Source of the DNA: Paracoccaceae bacterium
GTDB taxonomy: Bacteria; Pseudomonadota; Alphaproteobacteria; Rhodobacterales; Rhodobacteraceae
Reading direction: 5' to 3'
Assembly: GCA_015487335.1 (NCBI GenBank)
Contig: WFPZ01000056.1
Span: forward strand, 1 to 5,290
Length of the DNA stretch: 5,290 bases
This document shows positions 1 through 5,290 of this stretch, piece after piece. Position numbers and translations under genes: made by a program. Under the pieces are notes generated by a model. That model was given only the letters and a program-made list of their open reading frames with translations, was not told the origin of the DNA and searched no databases. Every line of letters starts with the position of its first letter. Position 1 is the stretch's first letter.

Positions 1-2043
1 CACCACGAGCGCATCGGCGGGGTGCGTCAGGCCACGCCCACGCCCTGGGTGCCGCAGAGCAAGCCGATCTGGTTTACCGAATACGGCTGCGCGGCGGTGG
101 ACAAGGGGGCCAACCAGCCCAACCGTTTTCTTGATGCCAAGTCGTCGGAATCGGGGCTGCCGCATTACTCGGACGGGCGGCGCGACGAGCTGATGCAGGC
201 CCAGTACATCCGGGCGATGCTGGAATACTGGAACGACGAGGCCAACAACCCCGTTTCGCCGCTCTACGGCGGGCCGATGGTGGACATGAGCCGGGCCCAT
301 GTCTGGGCCTGGGACGCGCGGCCCTATCCGTTCTTCCCGGCCAACCGGGAGCTGTGGTCGGATGCGGAGAACTACTACCGGGGGCACTGGATCAACGGCC
401 GGGTGAGCGCGCGGGGGCTGGCCGACGTGGTGGCCGAGATCTGCGCGCGCGCGGGGCTGCGCGAGGTGGACGTGAGCGCCCTATGGGGGCTGGTGCGCGG
501 CTATGCGGTGAATGATGCGGACAGTGCCCGCGCCGCCTTGCAGCCGCTGATGCTGGCCTTCGGCTTCGAGGCGATGGAGCGCGGCGGGCAGCTGGTGTTC
601 CGCAACCGCGACGGGCGGGCGAGGGCGGCGCTCGACGCCCAGGCCGTCGCCTGGCTGGCCGAGCAGGACAGCCCCGTCGAGAAGCTGCGCGCGGGCCGGG
701 CCGAGCAGGCCGGGCGGCTGCGGCTGAGCTATGTGGACGCCGACGGCGATTACGAAGTGCGCGCCGAGGAGGCGGTGTTCGCCGACGAGCCGGGCGGGCC
801 GGTGGCGGCCACCGAAATGGCGCTGCTGCTGACCGGGGCGGAGGCGCGCGCGGTGACCGAGCGCTGGCTGGCCGAGGCGCGGGTGGCGCGCGACGGGCTG
901 CGCCTGGCGCTGCCGCCCTCGGGGCTGGCGCTGGGAGCGGGCGACGTGATCGAGTGGCGCGACGACGAGGAGACGGGGCGCTACCGCATCGACCGGGTGA
1001 CGCTGGGCGAGGGGCAGCTGATCGAGGCGGTGCGGGTGGAAGAAGACCTCTACCGCGCCTCTGACGCCGCCGACAGCCCCGGCGTTCTGCGCCCCTTCGT
1101 GGCGCCGGTGCCGGTGTGGCCGGTGTTTCTGGACCTGCCGCTGTTGCGCGGCTCGGAGGTGCCGCATGCGCCCCATGTGGCGGCGACCGCCCAGCCCTGG
1201 CCGGGGTCGGTGGCGATCCATTCCGCCACCACCGACAACGGCTATGTGCTCAACCATCTGCTGAACCGGGCGGCGGTGATGGGCACAACCGCCACCGCGC
1301 TGGCCTCGGCCCGGCCGGGGATGATCGACCGCGGCGCGCCGCTGCGGGTGGTGCTTGGCGGCGGGACGCTGGCCTCGGCCTCTCTGGAGGAGGTTCTGGC
1401 CGGCGCCAACCTGGCGGCGATCGGGGATGGCTCCTCGGCCAACTGGGAGCTGTTCCAGTTCACCGATGCGGTGCTGGTGGGGCCCGACACCTGGGAAATC
1501 TCGGGGCGGCTGCGCGGGCAGGCCGGCAGCGATGCCCTGCCCTCCACCGACTGGCCGGCGGGCAGCATCTTCGTGCTGCTCGACGGGGCGGTGGAGCAGG
1601 TGGCCCTCGACGAGGCGGCGCGCGGACTGGCGCGGCACTGGCGGATCGGCCCGGCGGGGCGGCCGCCGGACGACCCCTCCTACCTGCATCTGGTGGCGGC
1701 CTTCGACGGAATCGGGCTGCGGCCGCTGGCTCCGGTGCATCTGCGCGCGCGGCGCGAGGGCACGGGCGATCTGGCGGTGAGCTGGATCCGGCGCACCCGG
1801 ATCGACGGCGACAGCTGGCAGTCGGTGGAGGTGCCGCTGGGCGAGGAGAGCGAAAGCTATCTGGTGCGGGTGGTGCAGGCCGGAGCGGTGGTGCGCGAGG
1901 AAACGGTGAGCGCCCCGGCCTGGCGCTATGCGGCGGCCGACCAGGCGGCCGACGGGGTGGTGGCGCCCTACCGGATCGAGGTGGCGCAGATTTCGGCCCG
2001 GTTCGGGCCCGGCTTGTTCAGAAAGGTGGAAATCAATGGCTAA
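1..2043 (+). CDS. GTA baseplate/tail tip protein 'megatron' (gp15), C-terminal part
   Basis: This is the C-terminal 680 residues of the large multidomain tail protein of the Rhodobacter capsulatus-type gene transfer agent. In the family this protein is roughly 1300 residues, sits at the tail tip, and is thought to help breach the recipient envelope. The frame is open from base 1, so the GTG at 22 is an internal valine codon and not a start. Visible residues 1-136 look like the end of the GTA TIM-barrel, glycosidase-like domain: PIWFTEYGC, with Glu codon 79-81, is followed by AVDKGANQPN and SSESGLPHYS, all family hallmarks. A phage tail domain follows from about residue 137 (GLADVVAEICARAG), then beta-rich C-terminal regions to the TAA at 2041-2043. 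The frame is uninterrupted. The glutamate sits where GH-type barrels carry a catalytic acid, but activity is inference. The gene overlaps the DUF2793 gene downstream. A related prophage tail protein is the alternative; the GTA assignment is strong. Confidence 0.92.
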   Translation, partial: HHERIGGVRQATPTPWVPQSKPIWFTEYGCAAVDKGANQPNRFLDAKSSESGLPHYSDGRRDELMQAQYIRAMLEYWNDEANNPVSPLYGGPMVDMSRAHVWAWDARPYPFFPANRELWSDAENYYRGHWINGRVSARGLADVVAEICARAGLREVDVSALWGLVRGYAVNDADSARAALQPLMLAFGFEAMERGGQLVFRNRDGRARAALDAQAVAWLAEQDSPVEKLRAGRAEQAGRLRLSYVDADGDYEVRAEEAVFADEPGGPVAATEMALLLTGAEARAVTERWLAEARVARDGLRLALPPSGLALGAGDVIEWRDDEETGRYRIDRVTLGEGQLIEAVRVEEDLYRASDAADSPGVLRPFVAPVPVWPVFLDLPLLRGSEVPHAPHVAATAQPWPGSVAIHSATTDNGYVLNHLLNRAAVMGTTATALASARPGMIDRGAPLRVVLGGGTLASASLEEVLAGANLAAIGDGSSANWELFQFTDAVLVGPDTWEISGRLRGQAGSDALPSTDWPAGSIFVLLDGAVEQVALDEAARGLARHWRIGPAGRPPDDPSYLHLVAAFDGIGLRPLAPVHLRARREGTGDLAVSWIRRTRIDGDSWQSVEVPLGEESESYLVRVVQAGAVVREETVSAPAWRYAAADQAADGVVAPYRIEVAQISARFGPGLFRKVEING
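2024..2035 (+). promoter_or_regulatory. Ribosome binding site deciding the DUF2793 start
   Basis: The sequence AGGTGGA at 2024-2030 lies 5 bases before the ATG at 2036, inside the last codons of the megatron gene. It supports this ATG over any upstream in-frame codon. Because the start overlaps the preceding stop (ATGGCTAA), ribosomes finishing the megatron gene could reinitiate here. Confidence 0.6.
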
Positions 2044-2746
2044 TTCTCCGCGATTGGGATTGCCGCTGCTGCAGGCGGCGCAGGCGCAGAAACACGTGAC
2101 CGTCAACGAGGCGCTGGTGCGGCTCGACGGGCTGTGTCAGCTGGTGCTGAAATCGGTGGACGTGACGCTGCCGCCGGCGGTGGCCGCCGACGGCGATTGC
2201 TACGGCGTGCCGACGGGGGCGGTCAACGAATGGGCCGGGCGCGAGGGCGAGGTGGCGCTTTACGCCAACGGCGGCTGGGTCTTCGCCACGCCGGGGCGCG
2301 GCTGGCGGGCCTGGGTGGAGGATGTCTCGGCCCCGGCCGTCTTCGACGGCAGCGCCTGGGCGAAGGGCGTGGTGGCGCTTTCGCCGAAGAACGCGGCGAC
2401 CTCCTTCGAGGTGGTGGAGCTCGACCACGTGGTGACGGCGGGCACCACCAATGCGGTGGCCGCGGCGATCCCGGCCCATTCCATCGTCTTCGGCGTCACC
2501 GGGCGGGTGACGACGGCGATCACCGGCACGCTGACCTCCTGGCGGCTGGGGGTGGCGGGCTCGGACAACCGCTATGGCAGCGGCCTGGGGCTGGGGCAGG
2601 GCTCGTGGCTGCGGGGGCTGACCGGGGCGCCGCAGGCCTATTACGCCGATACCGACCTGCTGCTGACCGGCGAGGGCGGGGATTTTGCCGATGGCGGGCT
2701 GCGCCTGTCGGTGCATCTGATGCGGCTGGGGCTGCCCGGGATGTAG
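2036..2746 (+). CDS. DUF2793 domain-containing protein, GTA/phage-tail associated
   Basis: This encodes 236 residues. The ATG at 2036 is chosen because the protein then begins MANSPRLGLPLLQAAQAQK, the usual N-terminus of DUF2793 proteins, and because a Shine-Dalgarno-like GGTGGA ends 5 bases upstream. The frame stays open further upstream, but only as a shadow of the preceding gene. Residues 4-31 carry the family signature (LPLLQAAQAQKHV, then NEAL and LD). A GGWVFATPGRGWRAWV segment follows within about the first 100 residues. Residues from about 125 to the end form a second conserved, probably beta-sandwich region (IPAHSIVFGVTGRV, SWRLGVAGSDNRYGSGLG, LLLTGEGGDFADGGLRLSVHL). There is no signal peptide or membrane segment. 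The start overlaps the end of the megatron gene by 8 bases (ATGGCTAA), which suggests translational coupling and co-production with the particle. The molecular role is unknown. A fibre, spike or receptor-binding accessory role is my inference from position and beta-rich composition. Confidence 0.88.
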   Translation: MANSPRLGLPLLQAAQAQKHVTVNEALVRLDGLCQLVLKSVDVTLPPAVAADGDCYGVPTGAVNEWAGREGEVALYANGGWVFATPGRGWRAWVEDVSAPAVFDGSAWAKGVVALSPKNAATSFEVVELDHVVTAGTTNAVAAAIPAHSIVFGVTGRVTTAITGTLTSWRLGVAGSDNRYGSGLGLGQGSWLRGLTGAPQAYYADTDLLLTGEGGDFADGGLRLSVHLMRLGLPGM

Positions 2747-2750
2747 GCCT

Positions 2751-2787
2751 GCGCCCCGCGCCGGGCTTCAGCCCCCGGCGCGGGCGC
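2751..2787. terminator. GC-rich stem-loop between convergent genes, possible bidirectional terminator
   Basis: The left arm at 2751-2765 (GCGCCCCGCGCCGGG) pairs with the right arm at 2774-2787 (CCCGGCGCGGGCGC). This gives 14 base pairs with one bulged C and an 8-base loop. It lies just after the DUF2793 stop (2744-2746) and reaches into the last codons of the minus-strand zinc-finger gene, whose stop codon (2768-2770) falls in the loop. Neither side has a T-run, so it is not a textbook intrinsic terminator. Its position between two converging genes 21 bases apart fits 3'-end formation or RNA protection for both transcripts. Confidence 0.45.
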
Positions 2788-3112
2788 ACTGGATGCAGGT
2801 GGGCACGGTCGGGTCGAGGTCGAGGCGGGCGGGGGAGATCTCCTCGCCGCATTCGGTGCAATATCCGAACTCGCCCTCCTGCAGGCGGGCCAGGGCGGCG
2901 TCGATGCGGGCCTTCATCCGCGCGCGCCGCTCTTGCGCGGCCCGGGCCATGGCCTGCTGTTGCAGGGCGTCCATGCGCGACAGCCGCCCCACCGCCTGCT
3001 GGTCGAGCGGCTCCGGCCGGTGCGCGCCGCTTTCTTGCGCGGCGGGGCCGTCGAGCTCGGCGCGCAGCTCTTCGAGGCGCTGGCGGTAGCGGTGTCGGGC
3101 GGTTTCGTCCAT
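2768..3112 (-). CDS. DksA/TraR-family C4-type zinc finger protein (short paralogue)
   Basis: This encodes 114 residues. Proteins of this family bind the secondary channel of RNA polymerase and tune promoter response, in some members together with ppGpp. The C-terminal zinc finger is clear: CTEC at residues 85-88 and CIQC at 106-109 give CxxC-x17-CxxC, the DksA/TraR spacing. It is preceded by ARLQEGEFGYC, typical of the family. Residues about 5-20 and 37-80 are helical and rich in Arg, Glu and Gln, as expected for a coiled-coil arm. At about 114 residues it is shorter than E. coli DksA (151). I do not see the DxxDxA tip motif; the nearest segment is LSRMDALQQQ (residues 44-53). It may therefore be a divergent paralogue rather than the main DksA. 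The start ATG (3110-3112) has GGAGA 8 bases upstream on the minus strand. It is convergent with the GTA operon and divergent from cysE. The target is unknown. Confidence 0.9.
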   Translation of the reverse strand: MDETARHRYRQRLEELRAELDGPAAQESGAHRPEPLDQQAVGRLSRMDALQQQAMARAAQERRARMKARIDAALARLQEGEFGYCTECGEEISPARLDLDPTVPTCIQCARAGG

Positions 3113-3142
3113 CGGTCAATTCTCCGCCTGTGCCCTTGCGTT

Positions 3143-3171
3143 TTGAGCTTTCCCGCTGTCTGTAGTAGGCT
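3143..3171 (+). promoter_or_regulatory. Possible sigma-70-type promoter for cysE
   Basis: TTGAGC (3143-3148) and TAGGCT (3166-3171) are separated by 17 bases in the 83-base gap between the divergent zinc-finger gene and cysE. The -35 begins with the conserved TTG and the -10 keeps only T, A and final T of TATAAT. Transcription from it would begin near 3178 and leave a leader of about 18 bases carrying only the Shine-Dalgarno. This is a pattern match in a short gap and remains tentative. Confidence 0.3.
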
Positions 3172-3182
3172 GCGAAGACAAC

Positions 3183-3188
3183 GGAGGA
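3183..3188 (+). promoter_or_regulatory. Ribosome binding site of cysE
   Basis: GGAGGA, a strong Shine-Dalgarno sequence, lies 7 bases before the ATG at 3196. It fixes this start among the possible in-frame ones and predicts efficient initiation. Confidence 0.7.
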
Positions 3189-3195
3189 AAGCCGC

Positions 3196-4005
3196 ATGGC
3201 TGAAACGCGCAAGACTCTCGCCGAACTCGATCCGGTATGGAGCCGGATTCGCGAGGAGGCAATGACGGCGGTGGCCGAGGAGCCGCTGCTGGGCGGGCTG
3301 GTGCATGCCTGCGTGCTGCATCACGAGAGCCTCGAGAAGGCGCTGGCCTACCGGATGGCGCAGAAGCTGGCCTCGGGCGAGATGAGCGAGCAGCTGTTGC
3401 GCGAGATCGCCGATGCGGCCTATGCGGCGGATGCCGCGCTGGGGCAGGCGGCGCGGGCCGATATCGTGGCCGTCAACGAGCGCGACCCGGCCTGCCACCG
3501 CTTCATCCAGCCGCTTCTGTATTTCAAGGGCTTCCAGGCGATCCAGGCCTATCGGGTGGCGCACTGGCTGTGGAAGCAGCAGCGCAGGGATCTGGCCTAT
3601 TTCATCCAGATGCGGATGTCGGAGCATTTCGGCGTGGACATTCATCCGGCGGCGCAGATCGGGCAGGGGATCATGATCGACCATGCCCATTCCATCGTCA
3701 TCGGCGAAACCGCGGTGGTGGGGGACAATGTCTCGATGCTGCATGCGGTGACGCTGGGCGGCACGGGAAAGTGCAAGGGCGACCGCCACCCGAAGATCGG
3801 CGACGGGGTGCTGATCGGGGCCGGGGCCAAGGTGCTGGGCAACATCCGGGTGGGCAATTGCTGCCGGATCGCCGCCGGCTCGGTGGTGCTGCGCGACGTG
3901 CCGCCCTGCAGCACGGTGGCCGGGGTGCCGGCGCGCATCGTCGGCGAGGCGGGCTGCGACCACCCCTCGGTGGAGATGGACCAGCTGATCGACGATCAGG
4001 TTTAA
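3196..4005 (+). CDS. cysE: Serine O-acetyltransferase
   Basis: This is a complete 269-residue enzyme (E. coli CysE has 273). It transfers acetyl from acetyl-CoA to L-serine, giving O-acetylserine, the committed step of cysteine synthesis in the cytoplasm. Residues about 10-110 form the helical N-terminal SATase domain. From about residue 145 on, left-handed beta-helix hexapeptide repeats follow (VDIHPAAQIGQGIMIDHA, IVIGETAVVGDNV, IGDGVLIGAGAKVLGNIRVG). Catalytic residues align with E. coli at a constant offset of +5: Asp97 in ERDPA, Asp162-His163 in IDHA, and Arg197-His198 in GDRHPK. PLLYFKGFQAIQAYRVAHWLW (residues 106-126) is a near-universal CysE segment. Family members are trimers or hexamers, and many are feedback-inhibited by cysteine. 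The C-terminus ends in Asp-Asp-Gln-Val rather than the Ile that E. coli CysE inserts into CysK, so cysteine-synthase complex formation is uncertain. It stands alone, divergent from the zinc-finger gene and convergent with the E2 gene. Confidence 0.96.
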   Translation: MAETRKTLAELDPVWSRIREEAMTAVAEEPLLGGLVHACVLHHESLEKALAYRMAQKLASGEMSEQLLREIADAAYAADAALGQAARADIVAVNERDPACHRFIQPLLYFKGFQAIQAYRVAHWLWKQQRRDLAYFIQMRMSEHFGVDIHPAAQIGQGIMIDHAHSIVIGETAVVGDNVSMLHAVTLGGTGKCKGDRHPKIGDGVLIGAGAKVLGNIRVGNCCRIAAGSVVLRDVPPCSTVAGVPARIVGEAGCDHPSVEMDQLIDDQV

Positions 4006-4158
4006 GGCCTGTCGCGCCTGACGGATTCGGCCATCGGCGCAACGACAGGGCAGGTGGCCGCCAGGGGGGCGGGCGCATGCCCGGGCCGCAGGCGCGACCC
4101 GGGCGAATGAAATGCCATGGGAAAGGCCTCCAGCCCATTGAACCATTGAAAACGTCGA

Positions 4159-4182
4159 AACGCCGGGGCATGCCCCGGCGTT
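4159..4182. terminator. Perfect 24-base palindrome, probable bidirectional terminator
   Basis: The arms AACGCCGGGG (4159-4168) and CCCCGGCGTT (4173-4182) pair perfectly around a CATG loop, and the whole 24 bases is self-complementary. It lies 153 bases after the cysE stop and 48 bases after the end of the minus-strand E2 gene. The flanks are modestly T-rich: TTCCGGTTTC follows on the plus strand, and TTTCGACGTTTTC on the minus strand counting from the arm. A shared rho-independent terminator for the two converging genes is the best reading. A protein-binding palindrome is the alternative. Confidence 0.65.
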
Positions 4183-4208
4183 CCGGTTTCCACCTCCGGT
4201 GGGGGTGT

Positions 4209-4230
4209 CCGGGGCCAGAAGAAGCCCCGG
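4209..4230 (-). terminator. Hairpin directly after the E2 stop codon
   Basis: CCGGGGC (4209-4215) and GCCCCGG (4224-4230) form a perfect 7-base-pair stem with an 8-base loop, beginning at the base next to the E2 stop codon (4231-4233). No T-run follows on the minus strand. It may stabilise the 3' end of the pdh transcript, with actual termination at the longer palindrome 26 bases further on. Confidence 0.4.
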
Positions 4231-5290
4231 TCAGGCCAGCATGGCGATGGGATTTTCCAGGTTGTCCTTGATGGCCTGAAGCAGCCGCGCGCCCAGGGCG
4301 CCGTCGATCACCCGGTGATCCACCGACAGCGTCACGCTCATCACCGTGGCCACCGTCAGCTCTCCGTCGTCTCCGACCACCGGCTTCTTCACCCCGGCGC
4401 CGACCGCGAGGATGGCGCCGTGCGGGGGGTTGATGACGGCGTCGAAGTTGTCGATGCCGAACATGCCGAGGTTGGAGATGGCGAAGCTGCCGCCCTGGTA
4501 TTCATGCGGGGCGAGGCGGCGTTCGCGGGCGCGGGCGGCAAGATCCTTCATTTCGGCCGACAGCGCCGAGAGGGACTTGCTTTCGGCGTCCTTGAGGACG
4601 GGCGTGAACAGCCCGCCCTCGACGGCCACCGCCACTGCCACGTCGGAGGGTCTGAGCCGGAGGATGCGGTCTCCGGCCCAGACGGCGTTGGCCTCGGGAA
4701 CCTGCTGAAGGGCCGTCGCGCAGGCCTTGATGATGAAGTCGTTGACCGAGAGCTTGACCCCGCGATCGGCCAGTTGCGCGTTGAGATCGGCCCGGAACTT
4801 CAGCAGCGCATCCAGCCGGATGTCGCGGCGCAGGTAGAAGTGGGGGATCGTCTGCTTGGCCTCGCTCAGGCGGGCGGCGATGGTCTTGCGCATGCCGTCG
4901 AGGGGGATCTCGGTGTATTCGCGCCCTTCGTAGATCCGCGCGATCTGTCCCGCGTCGGCGGACGTCGGGGCAGGGGCCGCGGCGGGAGCCGGCGCGGGTT
5001 GGGCTGCTGCGGGCTGCGGGGCGGCGGAGGCGGCGAGCACGTCGGCCTTGACGATGCGCCCGTGCGGCCCCGAGCCCTTGAGCGTGGTCAGGTCGATTCC
5101 CTTTTCGGCGGCGATGCGCCGGGCCAGCGGCGAGGCGAAGATGCGCTTTCCGCCGGCCTGCGGGGCGGCCGGGGCCGGCGTGGCGGCAGGAGCGGCGGCA
5201 GGGGCAGGGGCCGCGGCGGGAGCCGGCGCGGGTTGGGCTGCTGCGGGCTGCGGGGCGGCGGAGGCGGCGAGCACGTCGGCCTTGACGATG
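4231..5290 (-). CDS. pdhC: Pyruvate dehydrogenase complex dihydrolipoamide acetyltransferase (E2), C-terminal part
   Basis: These are the last 352 residues of E2, which passes acetyl groups from lipoyl-lysine to CoA and forms the core of the complex. The frame runs off the right edge, so the GTG at 5272-5274 is internal. The lipoyl domain is outside the window. Numbering from the first whole visible codon (5287-5289), residues 1-7 (IVKADVL) look like the end of a subunit-binding domain. An Ala/Pro linker follows to about 47. A complete peripheral E1/E3-binding domain spans about 48-85 (RIFASPLARRIAAEKG to IVKADVL), and a second Ala/Pro linker runs to about 108. The catalytic domain starts near 120 (YEGREYTEIPLDGMRKTI), with KLSVNDFIIKACA, GGSFAISNLGMFG and the active-site DHRVIDGA (His325 at 4315-4317, Asp329). 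The C-terminus NLENPIAMLA is typical of Rhodobacterales PDH E2. These features favour PDH over 2-oxoglutarate dehydrogenase. The repeated linker and binding-domain end are the unusual part. Other pdh genes would be expected to the right. Confidence 0.94.
   Translation of the reverse strand, partial: IVKADVLAASAAPQPAAAQPAPAPAAAPAPAAAPAATPAPAAPQAGGKRIFASPLARRIAAEKGIDLTTLKGSGPHGRIVKADVLAASAAPQPAAAQPAPAPAAAPAPTSADAGQIARIYEGREYTEIPLDGMRKTIAARLSEAKQTIPHFYLRRDIRLDALLKFRADLNAQLADRGVKLSVNDFIIKACATALQQVPEANAVWAGDRILRLRPSDVAVAVAVEGGLFTPVLKDAESKSLSALSAEMKDLAARARERRLAPHEYQGGSFAISNLGMFGIDNFDAVINPPHGAILAVGAGVKKPVVGDDGELTVATVMSVTLSVDHRVIDGALGARLLQAIKDNLENPIAMLA
4967..5056 (-). repeat. 90-base perfect direct repeat in E2, C-terminal copy
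   Basis: This stretch is identical base for base to 5201-5290, a shift of 234 bases (78 codons, in frame). It encodes IVKADVLAASAAPQ followed by an Ala/Pro/Gln linker ending PAAAPAP, that is, the end of the complete binding domain plus its linker. On the low-coordinate side identity stops between 4966 (C) and 5200 (A). Confidence 0.9.
5201..5290 (-). repeat. 90-base perfect direct repeat in E2, N-terminal copy reaching the window edge
   Basis: This is the second copy of 4967-5056, with no mismatch in 90 bases up to the last base of the window. Even base 5290 agrees with the third base of the Arg codon before IVK in the other copy. The copy is therefore probably longer and its far end is unseen. 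Between the copies lies the complete binding domain and a further Ala/Pro linker. Confidence 0.9.

Noticed and set aside
22..24. GTG as a start for the GTA protein
   Set aside because: The frame is open from base 1, and the family protein has several hundred residues before this point, including most of the TIM barrel.
481..2106. A 541-codon open frame on the minus strand opposite the megatron gene
   Set aside because: It is a high-GC shadow. Its product is rich in Arg, His, Pro and Gln with no family resemblance, while the plus strand encodes a recognisable GTA protein over the whole length.
3113..3195. A promoter for the zinc-finger gene on the minus strand
   Set aside because: The gap has a TTGTCT on the minus strand, but no acceptable -10 lies 16-18 bases downstream, so I do not annotate one.
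4061..4108. GC-rich inverted segments after cysE as a possible riboswitch or small RNA
   Set aside because: Only short imperfect pairings such as CCCGGG around GGCGCG are visible, as expected by chance at this GC content. There is no promoter or known motif.
2914..4146. A 410-codon minus-strand open frame covering cysE and part of the zinc-finger gene
   Set aside because: It runs antisense to the clear cysE gene and in a different frame from the zinc-finger gene. Its composition is typical of a shadow frame.
4002..4193. A 63-codon minus-strand open frame in the cysE/pdhC gap
   Set aside because: It has no convincing Shine-Dalgarno or recognisable product, and it runs through the palindrome and into the cysE stop. 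Nothing supports it as a gene.
5272..5274. GTG as a possible start of the E2 protein
   Set aside because: The frame continues to the window edge with IVKAD before it, matching the end of a subunit-binding domain, and E2 needs an upstream lipoyl domain. It is an internal valine codon.

Overview
The window is high-GC DNA with strongly G/C-biased third codon positions. Its gene content points to an alphaproteobacterium of the order Rhodobacterales (Rhodobacter/Paracoccus/roseobacter group). The strongest evidence is the C-terminal part of the large tail 'megatron' protein of the Rhodobacter-type gene transfer agent (GTA), plus CysE and pyruvate dehydrogenase E2 sequences that read like those of that group. 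I identify the proteins from remembered family sequences and motifs, not from a database search.

Layout, left to right. (1) 1-2043, + strand: the last 680 codons of the GTA tail tip protein (gp15/megatron), cut by the left edge of the window. (2) 2036-2746, + strand: a DUF2793-family protein that overlaps the previous gene by 8 bases and is probably translationally coupled to it. These two genes are the 3' end of a GTA or prophage-like tail operon. (3) 2768-3112, - strand: a short DksA/TraR-type C4 zinc-finger protein, convergent with the GTA genes. A GC-rich stem-loop spans the junction. (4) 3196-4005, + strand: complete serine O-acetyltransferase cysE, divergent from the zinc-finger gene across an 83-base gap. 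(5) 4006-4230: a 225-base convergent intergenic region with a perfect 24-base palindrome and a second hairpin, probably terminators. (6) 4231-5290, - strand: the C-terminal 352 residues of the dihydrolipoamide acetyltransferase (E2) of pyruvate dehydrogenase, cut by the right edge.

The genes do not form one pathway. A horizontally derived but domesticated particle-production operon ends here and abuts ordinary housekeeping genes for cysteine biosynthesis and central carbon metabolism.

I found no undescribed multi-gene system. The most striking signal is in the E2 gene. A perfect 90-base direct repeat (4967-5056 and 5201-5290), offset by exactly 234 bases (78 codons), duplicates the end of the E1/E3-binding domain and the Ala/Pro linker. 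The second copy runs into the window edge. This predicts a second subunit-binding domain just outside the window, from a very recent in-frame tandem duplication or an assembly artefact.
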